NCBI GenBank assembly: GCA_033782935.1
Contig: JAWQEG010004738.1
Location: forward strand, 1 to 64,000
Direction: 5' to 3'
Length of the DNA stretch: 64,000 nucleotides
Source of the DNA: Petrolisthes cinctipes
Lineage: Eukaryota; Arthropoda; Malacostraca; Decapoda; Porcellanidae
Shown here: one piece after another, positions 41,201-56,300 of the stretch
Layout of the letters: every line of letters starts with the position of its first letter
Numbering within the stretch: the stretch's first letter is position 1
Notes under the pieces: model-generated
The model's input: the letters and a program-made list of their open reading frames with translations, nothing else
Databases searched by the model: none
Told to the model about the DNA's origin: nothing
Made by a program: the position numbers and the translations under genes

Positions 41201-44200
41201 ACACCAATGCAACTAAGGAACAATAGAAATACCTTAAGGGTCAGAGCTTTTCCCCATAAGTTTTCCCAAAATACCCTGAAATAAAAAATGTCATTTTAAG
41301 TGTCAGTAAAGAGGCAAACTGAGTGGCTGGACAATACCAAAACTATGAACAAGCCAGATGTTAGTGGGACACACAAGGGTCATCATGCAACACTCAGCAC
41401 TGAATGGGGGGGGGGAGGAAATTTCTAAGAAAAACTGTATACCATATACTTAAATCTCAATTTTGAAGCAGAGGTCAGTAATATACAACATCTGCATTCA
41501 AGTAGTGTATTATTTTTCTAAGTAAGTTTGGATAAATAAACCTGTGAACTTGATTTTTTATGATTATAAAATGCTTCAGCACTCATAACCGTCATGCTCA
41601 CAAATTGCGAGTAGTCTCATAATGAAATATTGTACTGTTATCAACAGTAAATCAATTTCAGCCCAAAAATACACTACTGAATATTTTTTTCCACGGTATT
41701 AAAGAAACATTAAATCTACATCATTAGTAATACAGGCATCCCTTGTTACACAGCACCGTGTTAATATATGACAAATGTTTATACCTATAAATTTCTATAT
41801 GTTTATCTCTCTGTTAACAATCTCTTTCTCTTGTAAAATATTTGCATTGGCATACTGTATGTGCATTCAAAAGATAAGAAAGATTAAAATTTCCCATCTG
41901 CAAATATTCTATTTATCCTCAACTGTGAAAGTATAATATGCCATCTAATGTCTCCGACACCAAGGCCAAATTTCTCGTGCTGCGATCGGGATGGTGCTGC
42001 TGCATAGGGGTGAGGCGGGGGAAGGTGTAGGTGGTGGTGGTGATGTTGGAGAGGGTGGTGATGTTGGAGAGGGTGGTGGTGGTGATGGAGAGGGTGGTGG
42101 TGGTGGTGGTGATGGAGAGGGTGGTGGTGGTGATGGAGAGGGTGGTGGTGGTGGTGGTGGTGATGGAGAGGGTGGTGGTGGTGATGGAGAGGGTGGTGGT
42201 GGTGATGGAGAGGGTGGTGGTGGTGATGGAGAGGGTGGTGGTGGTGATGGAGAGGGTGGTGGTGGTGATGGAGAGGGTGGTGGTGGTGATGGAGAGGGTG
42301 GTGGTGGTGATGGAGAGGGTGGTGGTGGTGATGGAGAGGGTGGTGGTGGTGATGGAGAGGGTGGTGGTGGTGATGGAGAGGGTGGTGGTGGTGGTGGTGA
42401 TGGAGAGGGTGGTGGTGGTGATGGAGAGGGTGGTGGTGGTGATGGAGAGGGTGGTGGTGGTGATAGAGAGGGTGGTGGTGGTGGTGGTGGCATTGAGGGT
42501 GGGGTGAAGGTGGAAGTGGTTGGGGTTGAATACGTGATATCAAGATTGTGGATTATGTAGGAGTAATGGGAGGGTTGGAAGAGGGTATGGAGAATGTACA
42601 GAAGGTGGGTGGCTTGATGAACAGAGCCAAGTACTGCATTTGTGTTGCGTTTTATGGAGACAAGTGTTGTGGAAATGAGTCCAGTTTTTGCAGGAATTGC
42701 ATTGAACTGAAACCTTTGTCGGCTAAAAGAGATGGGTTTAGAGCATGGTGGACATGTGTATGTCTCCAGCTAGAAGAAGAATTCAAGAAATGAGTGCCGG
42801 AGTATCTTTCCTTGGTGATGAAATACACTAAGTTGAGTAAGGTGTGGTGAGGGGTGTGGTACGTCCCTGGACGACCAAAGATATTCCCAGGCTCTTGTGT
42901 CCCGTTATGGGGAATGTTTTTTCCACAAGTTGGCAGTCATGCCAGGACCAATGCTGTTTCTGGTGGTAATGCTATATGTCCCAAGCATTCTGGGGTTATG
43001 TAAATAGTGTACTGCACAATATGCCAGTCCTCCAATGTCAAGGTACCTGATGATAACTAACTGGCTATTGATCAATTAGTGAGTGCTACTACAATAAACT
43101 TGCGCAGTTCAATAGTTATATCAATTGTACTTCTTTACAATACAGCACAATCAATGTGATTTTAGATAGGAGTACACAGTAAATTAACAGTATTTTGGGT
43201 TGCCAAAACCAAGTTAATGCATTGGTAATAGTGTTCCCTAGGTACAACAAATGCTTACGTGTCATTGCATTGATCAATTTAATTGTATGTTAGGGTTATC
43301 AAGGATGTAACCCTAATATATAACATGGGATGCCTGCAGTTCCAGCTCTAGCTCAGGGATCATGAAGAAAAATAAGAAAAAACATCATCACTTTGAGGAA
43401 CACCTATTCATATAAGCAAGTCTGTGCTTATACTTAATAAATACCTTACCATTACGTTGCTTATACTGAGGACTGGACTAATTTGGCATAACCTTTACGT
43501 GTGTGTAAAGTCAATAGCCTTACCAGTAATTTCTGCTAAACGAGAATGGATACAAGAAGGTACAGCTAGCTGTACAGTGGATACACAAATTACAGGTTGC
43601 TGAAGTTCTGCAGCTCATAAGTTTATGCTGACCCATGAATACCTACTCTTTTTATATCTATACAATTCACGTTAACCTTTCAAATCTTGAATTTTGCCCT
43701 AACATGGTGCAGTGGCACTCACAGCATTATCATGATTTGTAGCCACATTTAAAGTTCATATCTGCTGCTTATAATGTGTGATCATATCTCTTCCCTCAGT
43801 TATGGGGGAAGGAGGGTAGGAAGGGAAGAAGTATGTAGAACAAAAGGAGGCATTGGATGGTACAAAGGAAGGTGATAGGATCTGTGGTGTGTGTGGCACA
43901 AATACAGTGGGAAGTAGTAATGATGGCAACAGGTTTATGACTCCTAGATGTTAGGTAAATATAAGAGAGGCATCGGAACAAGTTTAATTTAACTGGTTAG
44001 AACACTATTATTCTGCGTGTGTTTAAGCAAGTTCTAAAACTGCTGGATGATAAATTGAGACAGCGGTAGTGACACAGAGAATGATCTTTCCATATGAGGA
44101 AGTAGTACTTCATATTATTATAAAAATCTTATTACCCTTGCACTGTAATCTATTTTCATTGCAATACTCATCCAAATGTAATGTATCTCTGATGACTGCA

Positions 44201-47200
44201 TGAAAAAAATCTAATACCAGTAGTCAAATGAAAGGATTTTTTGTTTCTTAATACACAGCAATCTCCAGGCCAAACCATTTGGAGTGTAGAACTGTCCTGA
44301 ATTTTTATTTTAAGATTATCTAGATGTGATCCAGTATGTACTTATATTTTGGAAAACTGTTCTGTTCATAACTTTATCACTGATATATGCATCTCTTTCA
44401 GAAATAAAGCAATACTATTTAATCGAGTTCTTTAAAACTATAATTGGAATAGATTGTATCAAATATAAAATTAATCTTGTCCAATGCTTACCTTCCTTTT
44501 CTTTTTAGCTTTTTTTAGTGGTGCCTCAGCCTGTGCCTGAGGAGAGCTAGTATCTGTGACAGAGGCTGATGAAGCAGATATGAGGCTGGCAGAGTCGGCA
44601 CGAAGCGAGTCGTCCTGGGGCATCAGTCAGCAAGGCAAGGAGGGAGGTAGGGGGGAAGGGAGGGAGAAGCATGCTCTGTTATGACACCTTAACCACCCAT
44701 TCACCACACCTCTAGCACTTTTCAGCTTCAACCTTACCATTACAACTACATCATCATCATCATCATCCCCACACCTACAGCTTGCCAGATCATGGATATA
44801 ATACAATTAGTTGTGAACTTGAACAAATTAAATTGGCACTTCTAATCATAATACCTGAGCTTCTATCCAATTCAAACATAAAAAAAAAAAATATATCAAC
44901 CCTAATTACAGTAAAAACTATACAAATAAACTTTAAAATTAACTGAGCTTATATCCATTTCCCGGTAACGTGAAGGTGATGCCCAGGAAGCAATGCCAGT
45001 GACACAAAACATGTTAGTAAGAGGGCATCAAGTGTAGCACCAATGATCATGCAGTTAGTAAGGTGCAATAAAGCGCTCAGCCACATGAAGCTAAAAAAGG
45101 ACTGTACAGTACATTAGTTTGAATAGCAGCTAATGTAGGAAAATAGCAACTTGGTATAAAAAGACAGCAGAATAGACATTTCTGCCACAAATTAATCAGG
45201 CCTGATATAATTGAATAAGAACTTGTTGCTGTACAGGAAACTACACCATCTCAAAAACTTAGCACACCTGATGGCCCTGAATGACACTGTATATTGGACC
45301 CAAGCCAACAAAGACACTAACTGATCCATAATTCAGGATAATTCTACTTAGCTCTGACGTCCCTTTACTACTCAAGCCAGACTATGGTGTATGAAGCTAT
45401 TAATGGCTGCATTAATTTCATTGTGCATAACAAAGACAGTGTTGGGCACTGGACTGTCTTACAAGCACTTATGTACTAACCTCCTGACTCTGTTCTTCAT
45501 TTGCTGGCCCATTTGTGCTCACAGTCTGTGAAAAAATAAACGTTTTAAGCAATACTGTACTGTACATTAAATAAGATCAATACACCCAAACTATACTTCA
45601 TTATTTTAGCATGGCAATGTATATTACACCTTTCGAAATTTGCTTTATCCCCTTCCTAACAAAGACGGCTCACACTCCCACCTGGGAACAGCCATGACAT
45701 AAACCACAATGAACAATCTTTTTACTTCAGGGATTACAATCTCCCTGCAAAGGAGCCATTCCTCTCTCTCTCCCAGGGAAGCCAGATGGAGGAGCCTATA
45801 TACCTGTCCTAATACAATGTTTCTTAATGTGTTTTTATGTGAAGCTCGATAACCTTAAGTAAGTGTGGATACATCTGTCACAGGAAATTATTATGAATGG
45901 TTGTTTTGCAGCTGTGCTGGTGATACTGTTCCACAAACAAAAAGGACAGAAAAGTACATACCCTAGCTTATGATATAATATTACTTGCAACAGAAAGCCC
46001 CATGTTCCCACAAGGTTACTCATTTAACTTGCTCCTAGGTTAAAATACTATCTTTAATGCACACCATCTCTAACCAAGCTTTAGAACCCCTCCCAAATTC
46101 ACCATGCCTTTTACTATGCATAATTATGGTCGGAGTTCATCTTAAGAAATCCATAAGTATACTAGCTTGCTCACAACCATAGTTTTATATGTGGCATATG
46201 AAATAATGACTGTTTTGAACATTGTTAGCATCAATGGTACTGTTTTCTGCAAATAATGTAGTATGTCTAAAGTTATTATCTTATTATGAAAGTAAAACAA
46301 TCATGAATACCAAACAATGTTAAGTTATAAAGGATGAACTGAGCATTCCTGTCAGACGTAAGTGCTTTCAGTCCACTGATTACAGGAGTCAAACCAAATA
46401 TTTATATGAAACTTAAAACATGAATAACCAATCAATAGTTAAGCTAGAGTTGCCTTAAACATTTCACTCACTATTTTTACTGTAGTACTCTTATACCTGC
46501 CAACCAATGGATAATAGCAGAATTATTAGATCAATAGAGAAGATATATTTAAAAACTTGTGTTAGAGGCAACTCCACTGCATTTGTTACTGTATTTCTAT
46601 TCATACCTTGAAAAACAAATATGAACATAGCATATGCTACCGACACAGTTCATATTTAACTTTCCCAGTTCAAAGCTGAAACGTAATTACAATACAGTAC
46701 ATACACATAGGGACTGCAACATATTAAAATGAAGACTCTCCTGGTTTATGGAGGGGAAATATTTTTCAGTAAAAATGTCCAATTCAATAATGTCATTCTA
46801 GTATGATAAAAAAGAAAATACAACTTACCTGGTTGGTCAAGAGTTTAAGCACTACCCTATTACGAGATGAGAACCCAGATGTAGTGACAGAGTGGAAAAA
46901 TTATGTTATTCAATTGGCATTTCAAGTTGACTAAACTTGAAATATGGAAAAGACAGCCACATATTCAAGACAACCATTCAGTAAGAATCCAAAGAAATTC
47001 TTTAGTACCAGCAGAATGACATAACTGCTGAAAATTACTATATATGCCATAAAAAATACACAAAATATATATACAAAACTTAGTGTGGTGTGACATGTGA
47101 TATAATATGTCATGATATCAGAATGCATTTAATTTGCATTTAATTTTACTGAATATGTGGAGTTTTGGATAGGCAGATAAGAGCAAGTTTACTTTATGCA

Positions 47201-47362
47201 CACTAAACCCTTTCACCTATATTTTTTCTAAATTCCAAAAAAGAAAGGACACCTGAACATGAAAGGGTCAAGCATTTTCACAAGACAATCATGCTTATAA
47301 AACACGTTCACCAAAAATAATTCTACAACTATAAACAAAGACAAGCCAACAACAGCAACTAC

Positions 47363-47393
<31 letters not shown>

Positions 47394-50300
47394 ATATTGC
47401 AACTGTTTTTAGAAAACCAAATCAAACCTAAAATAAAGAGAAATTAAAACAGAAATAAAGGCTTGGAACATTCTGAACTTAAATCACTAAGTTCTACAGC
47501 TCTGACTGCTCGTCCCTTATACTTCAAGACCAAAATTATGCAATGTCAGTGAAAATGCAACCTGCTTTTCACTGCATTGTACCACCAAGGCATCCAAAAC
47601 TTCACTTCTAACTCATTATCATGGCTGACAGCTGAATCTAAAATTTGTTTATTTCTGGATGATGGTAAATGTCAACAGTTGCTATCAACAGTAAGACTAT
47701 GTGATTGGTTGAGGCCTGCCACCAAGGGATAAATAATCATGCATCAGCCAATCACACGGTTGGTGGAAGCCTCCATTGATATTGGCTGCAGACATATACC
47801 CTTCAGCCATTAAAACAACAGACTATGGAGAAGTTTCAAAACAACCCATGTAAAGTGATGAGAGCAACAAGAACCGAAAATCATCAGTTGAACCGTCACC
47901 ACCTGCTGCTGTTCCATTAGCGGGCTGGTGTTGCTGATGGTGTTGGTGGTGATATTCTGGCTGTTGCGTCCCACCCAACCAACCATGTAGCCCATTTTAC
48001 TCACACGGCTAGCGGCCAGGGCTGCCTGCAACACCACACACCAACTCTTGTTAGTGTACCCTTTCATTAGTCTTTTACAGTCCAGTGTAGGACATACCCG
48101 ACCCATAGCAGACCAACCCCCTGCCTGGTTTACTGTTGCTGCTGCTGCACCCTAACAAGCACCCCACACCACTAAGAAGCATAATCAACACAAAGTAAGT
48201 AAATACAAGTGCTTAACTTACACTCAATTCTTTTCTATATTGTACACCTGTTATTGTGTTAATAATTAGTGCTAAAAACTTTATACTAATACTACTGAAT
48301 AAAAGATCTACTTATGTTCTCTGTACGTACTATTCAATCTTTCCTATCAGTGAGTATGATATAGTGTATATCACTTGCAGCGAATAACTGTAAGCCTAAT
48401 GGGGTACTGTGTTACAAAGTCAACAAGATAATTCATACCTTACGTCAACGAAAATAAAGTCGAGATTCTATACCACAATAAAGATTTGTACTCAAAATAC
48501 CATACTGTATATCTAAAATACACAGGATAATGTGAAGTGTTTGTTCATGCAGTCCACCACCACTACACATTTAAGGGAAGTCAGATACTGTCAGCAAACT
48601 GGAGCCCTCTGTTTCCTTCACACTGTGCCCCCAAACTGTATACGTGATCTGTCTTGTGGCACTGTTTGAAGAACTCAGGAAACTCCAGTTTACCATCATC
48701 ATCTTACCTCCCCTTAAACAAACCTGTTCCATGCCAAGAAGCAGCAAACTCACCATCCCAAACTCTTCACGCGTTTCCAAGAACCACCAACCTCAGGAAC
48801 CTACTGTACAGACAAGAAATAATAAGAAATGCAAGAGTCACCCAATATGAACATGCAGTTTTTGATAATGGAAGGAAAGAAAGTAGTAAGAGACAGGAGT
48901 TAAACATACCGCTCGGTAAAGAATTGGTATCAACAGTCTTTCTCCTACCAACCTTACCTTGTAATTTTTATTACTTGATCCACCTCGCCCATGTACCAGT
49001 CTGTCTCAACATTCCCTGTACCTGTAATTACTAGCTTCCTGTTGTCACCATTTATAACATACACTGTGTGCCACTTTTTACCTGGTCTTAATTTATCTTG
49101 ATAACTATTTTCATTTGGTGATGAGAGCTGTACAATCTCACCTCATCATCACAACATCAGCAAGCACATGGCAGTACCTACCTTGGTGGCTGCTAGCTCC
49201 TTTTGCAACTGCTCTATGAGTTCCTCCTGTTGTCGGCTGGCATCCTGTCCAACATTGACCAGTGCTCGCAGCTTCTCATTATCAGCCTTCAGCTCCAGTA
49301 CACCTGCTTCATCACTATCTCCACCCTGCACATGATACTGAGGGTTGGTCTAGGAATATGTCAACTCACTCGCTTGGAACAATTGAGCTCCAAGCCAAAT
49401 AAACTTATACTAATACAGGTATGAAACTAATTTACTACAGTACATTTTTTTAAGCAATAACTTCTAGTGTCAAGATACCAGTGGAACTCATTTTAATTTT
49501 AGCACTGTGTGGGTTGACATTTTCTAGTAACCCAACAGGGTGTGCATCCTTACCTACAGCACTAACTTGGTAACCTACGGAAGCTTTGCAATCATCATCA
49601 GTACCTCATTTCCCTTTTTTAAATGGATGGTACACTCTAGGGCCAGGAAAAGGGACAGATTACCCAGTGAAATAGGTCACAATCATTCTCATAACCCCAC
49701 AAAATTCTCAGCTCTCCCTCAAGTTTTTGTATCCATGACAATTGTTTCTTCATATAACCTTGGTGAAGGAGCCACTCCATGAACTGCCAAGCTAAAACTG
49801 GGTTGCCAGTCCTAAAATACACCTCTTCTATTGTATCTCTTCCACTATCTATCATGCACAAGGTCTTTTACTTCAACCATTCCTAATCTTACACAATACC
49901 TTACCATATCATACCATCTGTCTTTGGTCTCCCTAAACTTCTTTGCCCCTCATAATCCCTCTTATACAGTACCCCTTTTGCACTGTTCATACCCTCTTCA
50001 TTCATTATTTTGCTAATTTAATCTATCCCACATCACCAGTACAGTACTTGTCATTCCTTCCTCCCTCACTATCAAGCTCTCACAAACATTTATTTATTTA
50101 AACGGTGCATTCTCTCAATTCTTTCTACATTTCTTGGAATGAATCCTTCTCTTTGAGTAACTTCCAGCTTCCCCATCACTCTTCTTCCACATACTTTCCC
50201 TTTCAACACATAGTTTGCAACTTATTTTCCTTTAGCTGCAACCTGGTGCTCTACCATGTCTGATCACAAAACACAAAAAATTGTCAGAAACTTCTGGCCC

Positions 50301-53300
50301 ACTGCTTTATGGCAACTTCATACTTGCAAAAAACATCGACAGGTTTGACAAAAAAAAAAACAAGTCTCCTACAAAGATGGCAGCAAAACATTTTACATTA
50401 CCTGCACGGTACTGCAGTGATCATCTGACAGGTGTGAGTTCTTGAGAATGAAATTGTAAACACATGTACACTTAAATTTCCTAATTCATATTGGGCCATC
50501 CCAAAAGGCATAAATACCATAGAGGGAATCTTCAGACATACATACCATAACCAGGCTACAACAGCACTTGCTATTCTACTTAAGAACAAAAATGCTAAAG
50601 CAAAGCAATCCAAACTTACAATTCTTTGATACAGAAATACTCCTCCTTTAAAATAATTTTCATAGCTAATAAAGTATGGTAGTAACCAGCAAAAATTCCA
50701 CAGCATCTTACAGAAAATAAGCTTGCATTTTTCATATATATCACAAATGACTATTTACTGTACTGTACTTAAAATTTAGGCCCAAAAATCCTGTCAAAGT
50801 ATATCATCCATAATCCAATGTCCATGGAAGCAAGGCTTTCTTTAGCCCAACAAAAAGTTTATGCATTATCTTTTGTATCGGCTCAAAGAATTTTTGCAAT
50901 AATTGTTTTGACTGGTATCAAAAGAAAGCAATAAACATTTTTTGCTAAAGCCACTCAGTACAAATGGCAATGCTCACCTGTGTGGCAGTTTGAGCCTGCA
51001 GCTCCTGCACCTTTTGTAACTTTTCTAACAGTGATATTTTCTCCTTCTCCTCTGTCTTCAGTTGCTCCTTTAACAATCCCAGCTGCTCCTGCATCTGCAG
51101 ATGAATAGATATAAAATACTACATATAAATAATGTTACAATTAAAGACACAAACTTTCATCAATTAAGCCTTTCTCAAAAGACAATTACATAACCAACAG
51201 CAAACAGCATTAAATAATTTTCTGTTAATTCCATTCTAAATTATTAGCTGATTATATTCATTAACAGTTTCCCTTCCCCTTATTTGTGTTAAATTATCAT
51301 ATCAATCAAATCTGTTGATCCACTCTTTCCTGTGGTCTCCCGGTCAGGGGTCGACATGGCAAACTTTCGTGTATTATATTTTCTTTTCCCATCCCTACCT
51401 CACCTCAGTTTTAAAGTTTTTTTTTTTTTTTTTTTTTTTACAGATTACAAGATAAAATTGTAAAATAACATATACTGATGTAACATGAAATTGTAATATA
51501 TTTTGATAAAGCTGATAAGTTGTTTTCTTCCAAACACAGGGTCATATGTTTATTATATTACCTGCTGTATTCAATAAATTCAGATGAACTCAGATGAAGT
51601 CAATGGCAACTCTTTGACATTTCAATAAAATTAAGAAAATGCTTTAAAACTGTCCATCTAACTGTGCAAGTGTCTTCTTGCACTATGCCAATTATAAAAA
51701 AAATCTACTTCATTATTTTCCCTTTATCCTTGTACAGTGTAATGGAACCATGTAATATGCAATAATGTAAAGACAGGTATTCTGGAGTAAGATACAGCTG
51801 TGTGGCTAGAGTTGGCATGATATTTCAATGTAGGTTACAACAAAAATACAAATGTAACCAGAAACCATGGTCCAGAAAAAAATTAGGAATCAATGTACTT
51901 TTGTGAGTATCCTGATACAGGTACCATAAAGGGTAGGACCTCCCTAGGTAAGGCTTATCAACCCCTATTACTTATAATTCCCATCTCTCCATAATTCCAA
52001 TTCTACATACATGCATTACTTTTTCTTATGCTAAGTATGGTTAGAGCCATAATTTGTTATCATCCAGGGTGGATAAGTAAATCTAAGACAGTATATCCTA
52101 CATATACAATTATTTACTGTATTTACAAAGGTAATAATGAATTTAAAGCCCAAAGAACATCCACAAAATGAACCTCACAATACAGGGAAAATATACCCAT
52201 GTCCCATAATCTCCCACTTAAGCGCGATTTTTACTAGCCCATTTGTACGGTGGACAATCACATTGATAACGTCACGAACAAGACATCCATGCGGGCACGG
52301 AGGAGTTGGGCTCCGTTGGTAGTCAGTCCCGTAGCACCCTCCGTTTCTTCACAACAATAACATTTAAAAAAGAAGGAACGAGGACATACTTCTATTTGCA
52401 GAAATTTTGCTCGAGACCAAAGCAGGATATACCATTAGAGGAATACATAGTACTGTACAGCTGTCTGCTGCTATAGGCTGTGAGCCCAGCAACTCCATGT
52501 GTGGGTTAAACTGGGTTAGTTTACTATTTGGGTGCAGTGTTGCCAGGCTTCCAATTCCAATGCACACTATTATTAATCTTTTATAAATCGACAAACAATA
52601 CACAAATATATTACAATTATTATTACATTTAAATAAAATTATCTTATTCTGTGTATAAATACTTCTATTTCATATTTTCATGATATGTTGAATTATACAC
52701 AGGCAGCACCGCCACAGATGCTCCCCAAAAAGATGACTTGAGTTAATCTTTAACGTTGAACGTCGGCTGTTCTCGGGAGGTGGCTGACGCGCTGTGGTTC
52801 CCACTGCTGGCATCCATACATGGACACTCGTTAAGTCATCGACGTTAACGTCCACCGTGAAAACGGGCTAGTGAGAATCTCGCCTAAATGGTGTAGGAGC
52901 CAATGATTGGGCTACCTTGGCTAATTCATTGAAGGGAAGGAAGCCAGTCTATTTCCAGTCATGGCACAACAAAAGTGAAAAAACTTTGCAGCTACCTCCA
53001 AGAGCTACGAACTGATGCAAGTTTACTCAGCTTGTGGCCTCGGCTAGGAGCACTATCCCAGACCTCCCCACACAAAATACCACTGTACAAGGTTTTATTT
53101 TGTTTTACTTAACTGTCCTGGGTGAGAAGAAATTATGGTTGTTACCTGTACCTCATGAATAAATAATCTCTCTATATAATAAAATATAATAACCTCTAAC
53201 ATTTGATAATTTTGAAAATAAGCCAAAATATAAGATGAAATACTAGCACTGCACAACAACTAAGCACTCTATAGAAGAATCATTATTATTTCATGCAAGG

Positions 53301-56300
53301 GAATATTGCCACTTTAAATTAATTAACCTTAATGAAATAAGAAAATATCCAATATCAAGTGAAGAACAATGGATACAGAAGTGGGTTCATTGGTAGGAAC
53401 AATTAGGTTAAAAAAGGTTGAAATAAGATATAAAAGGGCATCCACAAAACTTGAAAAGGTCATTAAAGGGAAAGGGATGAAAAGTGTAGTGGTCAGATGG
53501 GTGTAGATAAACACACTACTGTATATACCATTACTGGGTTTACTGGCTCATATTAGAACATGTGCACAGTCCACTGAATAAGACAACTGATTAATTATGC
53601 TTTCTTTCAGATTATACAACTGTAAAGCACCACCAGAGTAATGAATCATGTGTCCTAGATACGACAGGAAAAGGGGATTGCGAGCAGGACTCCTATCCTA
53701 AAGGTTGGGAAATCGTCATTGTATTTCCTTTTTCTGTCATTTTCATTATACTTTTATCTGATTTGCACCAAAAACTTAGTGGAAAATGGTGTAAATGTAT
53801 ACAAAAATGGAGAAAATGATTAAAAGTTCATAAGGATCAGGAAAAACCTCATGTCAAATATTTCATTACAAGTAAAATCATACACACAATTCATCCCAAA
53901 CAACAGTGTGCTATATAGCGACAGTAGAAGGATCTATCAATTAAGCAGAGAAAGCCTATTCATAACCATGTTTCTATAAATTAGCTAAGATAAACAGCAG
54001 CAGTAATACAAGAAAAATGTATGAAAAACAATCACTGTATCATTATGTATTATATACTAATTATAGACCTAGAAGCAGATTCGAGCAGGTGTGAACAACT
54101 TCAACCACAAAAGCTGTAGTAGCTATAAATAAGAAAAAGTGCAAGAAACGTTGAGTCAATGGATATATCTACAATATTTTTCAGGTTCTGTGAAAAAATT
54201 ACAATACATACAGCCATCTTTATGTTCAATGAATAATTATCGGCAAAATTTCTAAGAAAGCCTGAATTAATTCTAGTAGTTAATAAAATTATTGTGAATC
54301 ATTTATACAACTAAAATTACAGTACATAATATCCATTGACTCGAGCTCACAGAAGAAAGTGTATGTCGCCTCTCGTGGTTTCAAAAGTATACCTTAGTAA
54401 CTACGTAGGGTAGGGACTTCTCTATGCAAGAAAAGGCAAACTCCACCCCACAACTCTCTGCTGCAGCCTAGAAAGAGAGTGGATCCTGGTCTCACTCCTC
54501 TCACAATGATGACGCTGGTGTGACAGAAGGCCGTATGTAAGAACTTGTAAGCTAGACGATAACCATCAACCAGTATGACTGCTCCATACAATTTTGTGTG
54601 GCAAATAGACTGGATTTTAGGTATTGTCTAGCCCATGTATGTTCTTGCATATGGCTCTAAGAGCTGTACTTAGGATTGGTTTGACTATGATAAATAAGTT
54701 GTTGCCCACCATGTTGAATGAATTTTAAACCAAATTAAATCATTCAAAGTTCTTTTAAATCCTGATAAATAATTTGTTTCATTCATCAAAGTGGACAAAT
54801 AAAATCAATGCATACACATTGAGAAAGATAAGGACTTATAAATAAATTAAATATGTTCGTTGTATAGGTACAGTTGGCCACGTTCCTATGCGGGCCACAC
54901 AGCATTGTCAGCTCTGGTTGAGATAGTAATCCCGAACCACCAGCTCGAAGCACTCATTGGTGGCAGTAAATGGAGCTTACAACTTGGGGTTCATGGTTAC
55001 CATTTCGACCAGAGTTGACAACGCTGTGTGGCCCTCATGAGTGTGTGACCAACTGTACATTCGCCAACAAAAGTGCTGTTGCCTCACCAAGCACTCCTTC
55101 AAGGATAATATAATGGACACTACAGTAATCAAAATACATTCCCCATAGAAAATCACAATATCCAGGTAGGAAATTATTTACTTCCCTGGTTCTTCAGATC
55201 ATTAGCCTGCGAAACTTATGAAGCTTGTGGTTTATGACTTGACAGATACAGACACAGCACTTTGTTGAACTTGGTGGTGTAGAAAATTTTGAATACTGTA
55301 AATTATTTCATAGAGGTTATCTGCACACCACACCCTACAATTCCTTCCGTACCTGACCTTGCCTCACTTGGACAGGCAACATCCTTTTCGCTCACCCCAT
55401 CCTACCCCACCACCTTGCCTCAGCTTAATACATATATCAAATGTTTGAAAGACGTGAAAAATAAAAGTTTTTCACATAGGGAAATTGATACCTAGAATGG
55501 CTTGTATAACTAAGTGGTGAGTATTGATTGGCAATCACTTTAAATTGATGAAAACGAATAGGGGAACAAGACAGCATGAGCATAGCTCATTTCCTGTCTA
55601 TCACAACTAGGTAAGACCAAGTAAATATGCACAACACAAAATATACACACACACTACATGCATACGCATTCCCACAAGAAGAAAGAGGACATGTAAATAT
55701 TGCTCCACTAAATATGGCAAACTGCAACCTCAATGCATTCATACTGCTTAGTCTGTTGCTAACAGGATGAATATGCTCTTTAACTGTTCTCCTAGTACTA
55801 GTTAAAATTAGATCTAAATAGAGAGCAAATTCCAGATTAACAAGTGGGTGTTCTCAGTGCTTCACAAGTATCAAGTATGCTTACTTACCAAAAATGGCGG
55901 CAGAGAGAATTTATCACCACATTCAGAGCTCAAAGGAAATTTTTGTTCTATAGAAAAACTTTCAAGTGAAGAAGAGAAATGACATGATGACAATCAGACA
56001 CCAAAGAAATGAATTTTTAAAAATGAGGCTGTGCAGCTCCTCTGAAAATCTGGAGTGCAATTACAGGGTACAAAATGTTTGCAATTCAGCGCAACACCAC
56101 CTTAAAGTTTTGTCCTTTTCTTCCCGAAATACTATGATGCGTGAAATGGTGTACTGAAATTACAATATAGTGAGAGATTTTGCATCGCCACACATATCAA
56201 GTAATTGTTCTGATGAACAACTGACTTTTAGTGTTAAACTATGATTTGTAAGCATGGATGTGAGGATGTTTTATATTTTATCCAACTCATATTTCTAAGA

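Noticed and set aside
41884..42560. His/Pro-rich or Gly-rich protein genes across the 21-bp repeat
   Set aside because: Open in several frames and both strands at once, without splice signals; a property of the repeat.
47700..47780. Inverted repeat around GTGATTGGTTGAGGCC / GCCAATCACACGG
   Set aside because: The arms do not align collinearly over more than about 12 bases; too weak to call.
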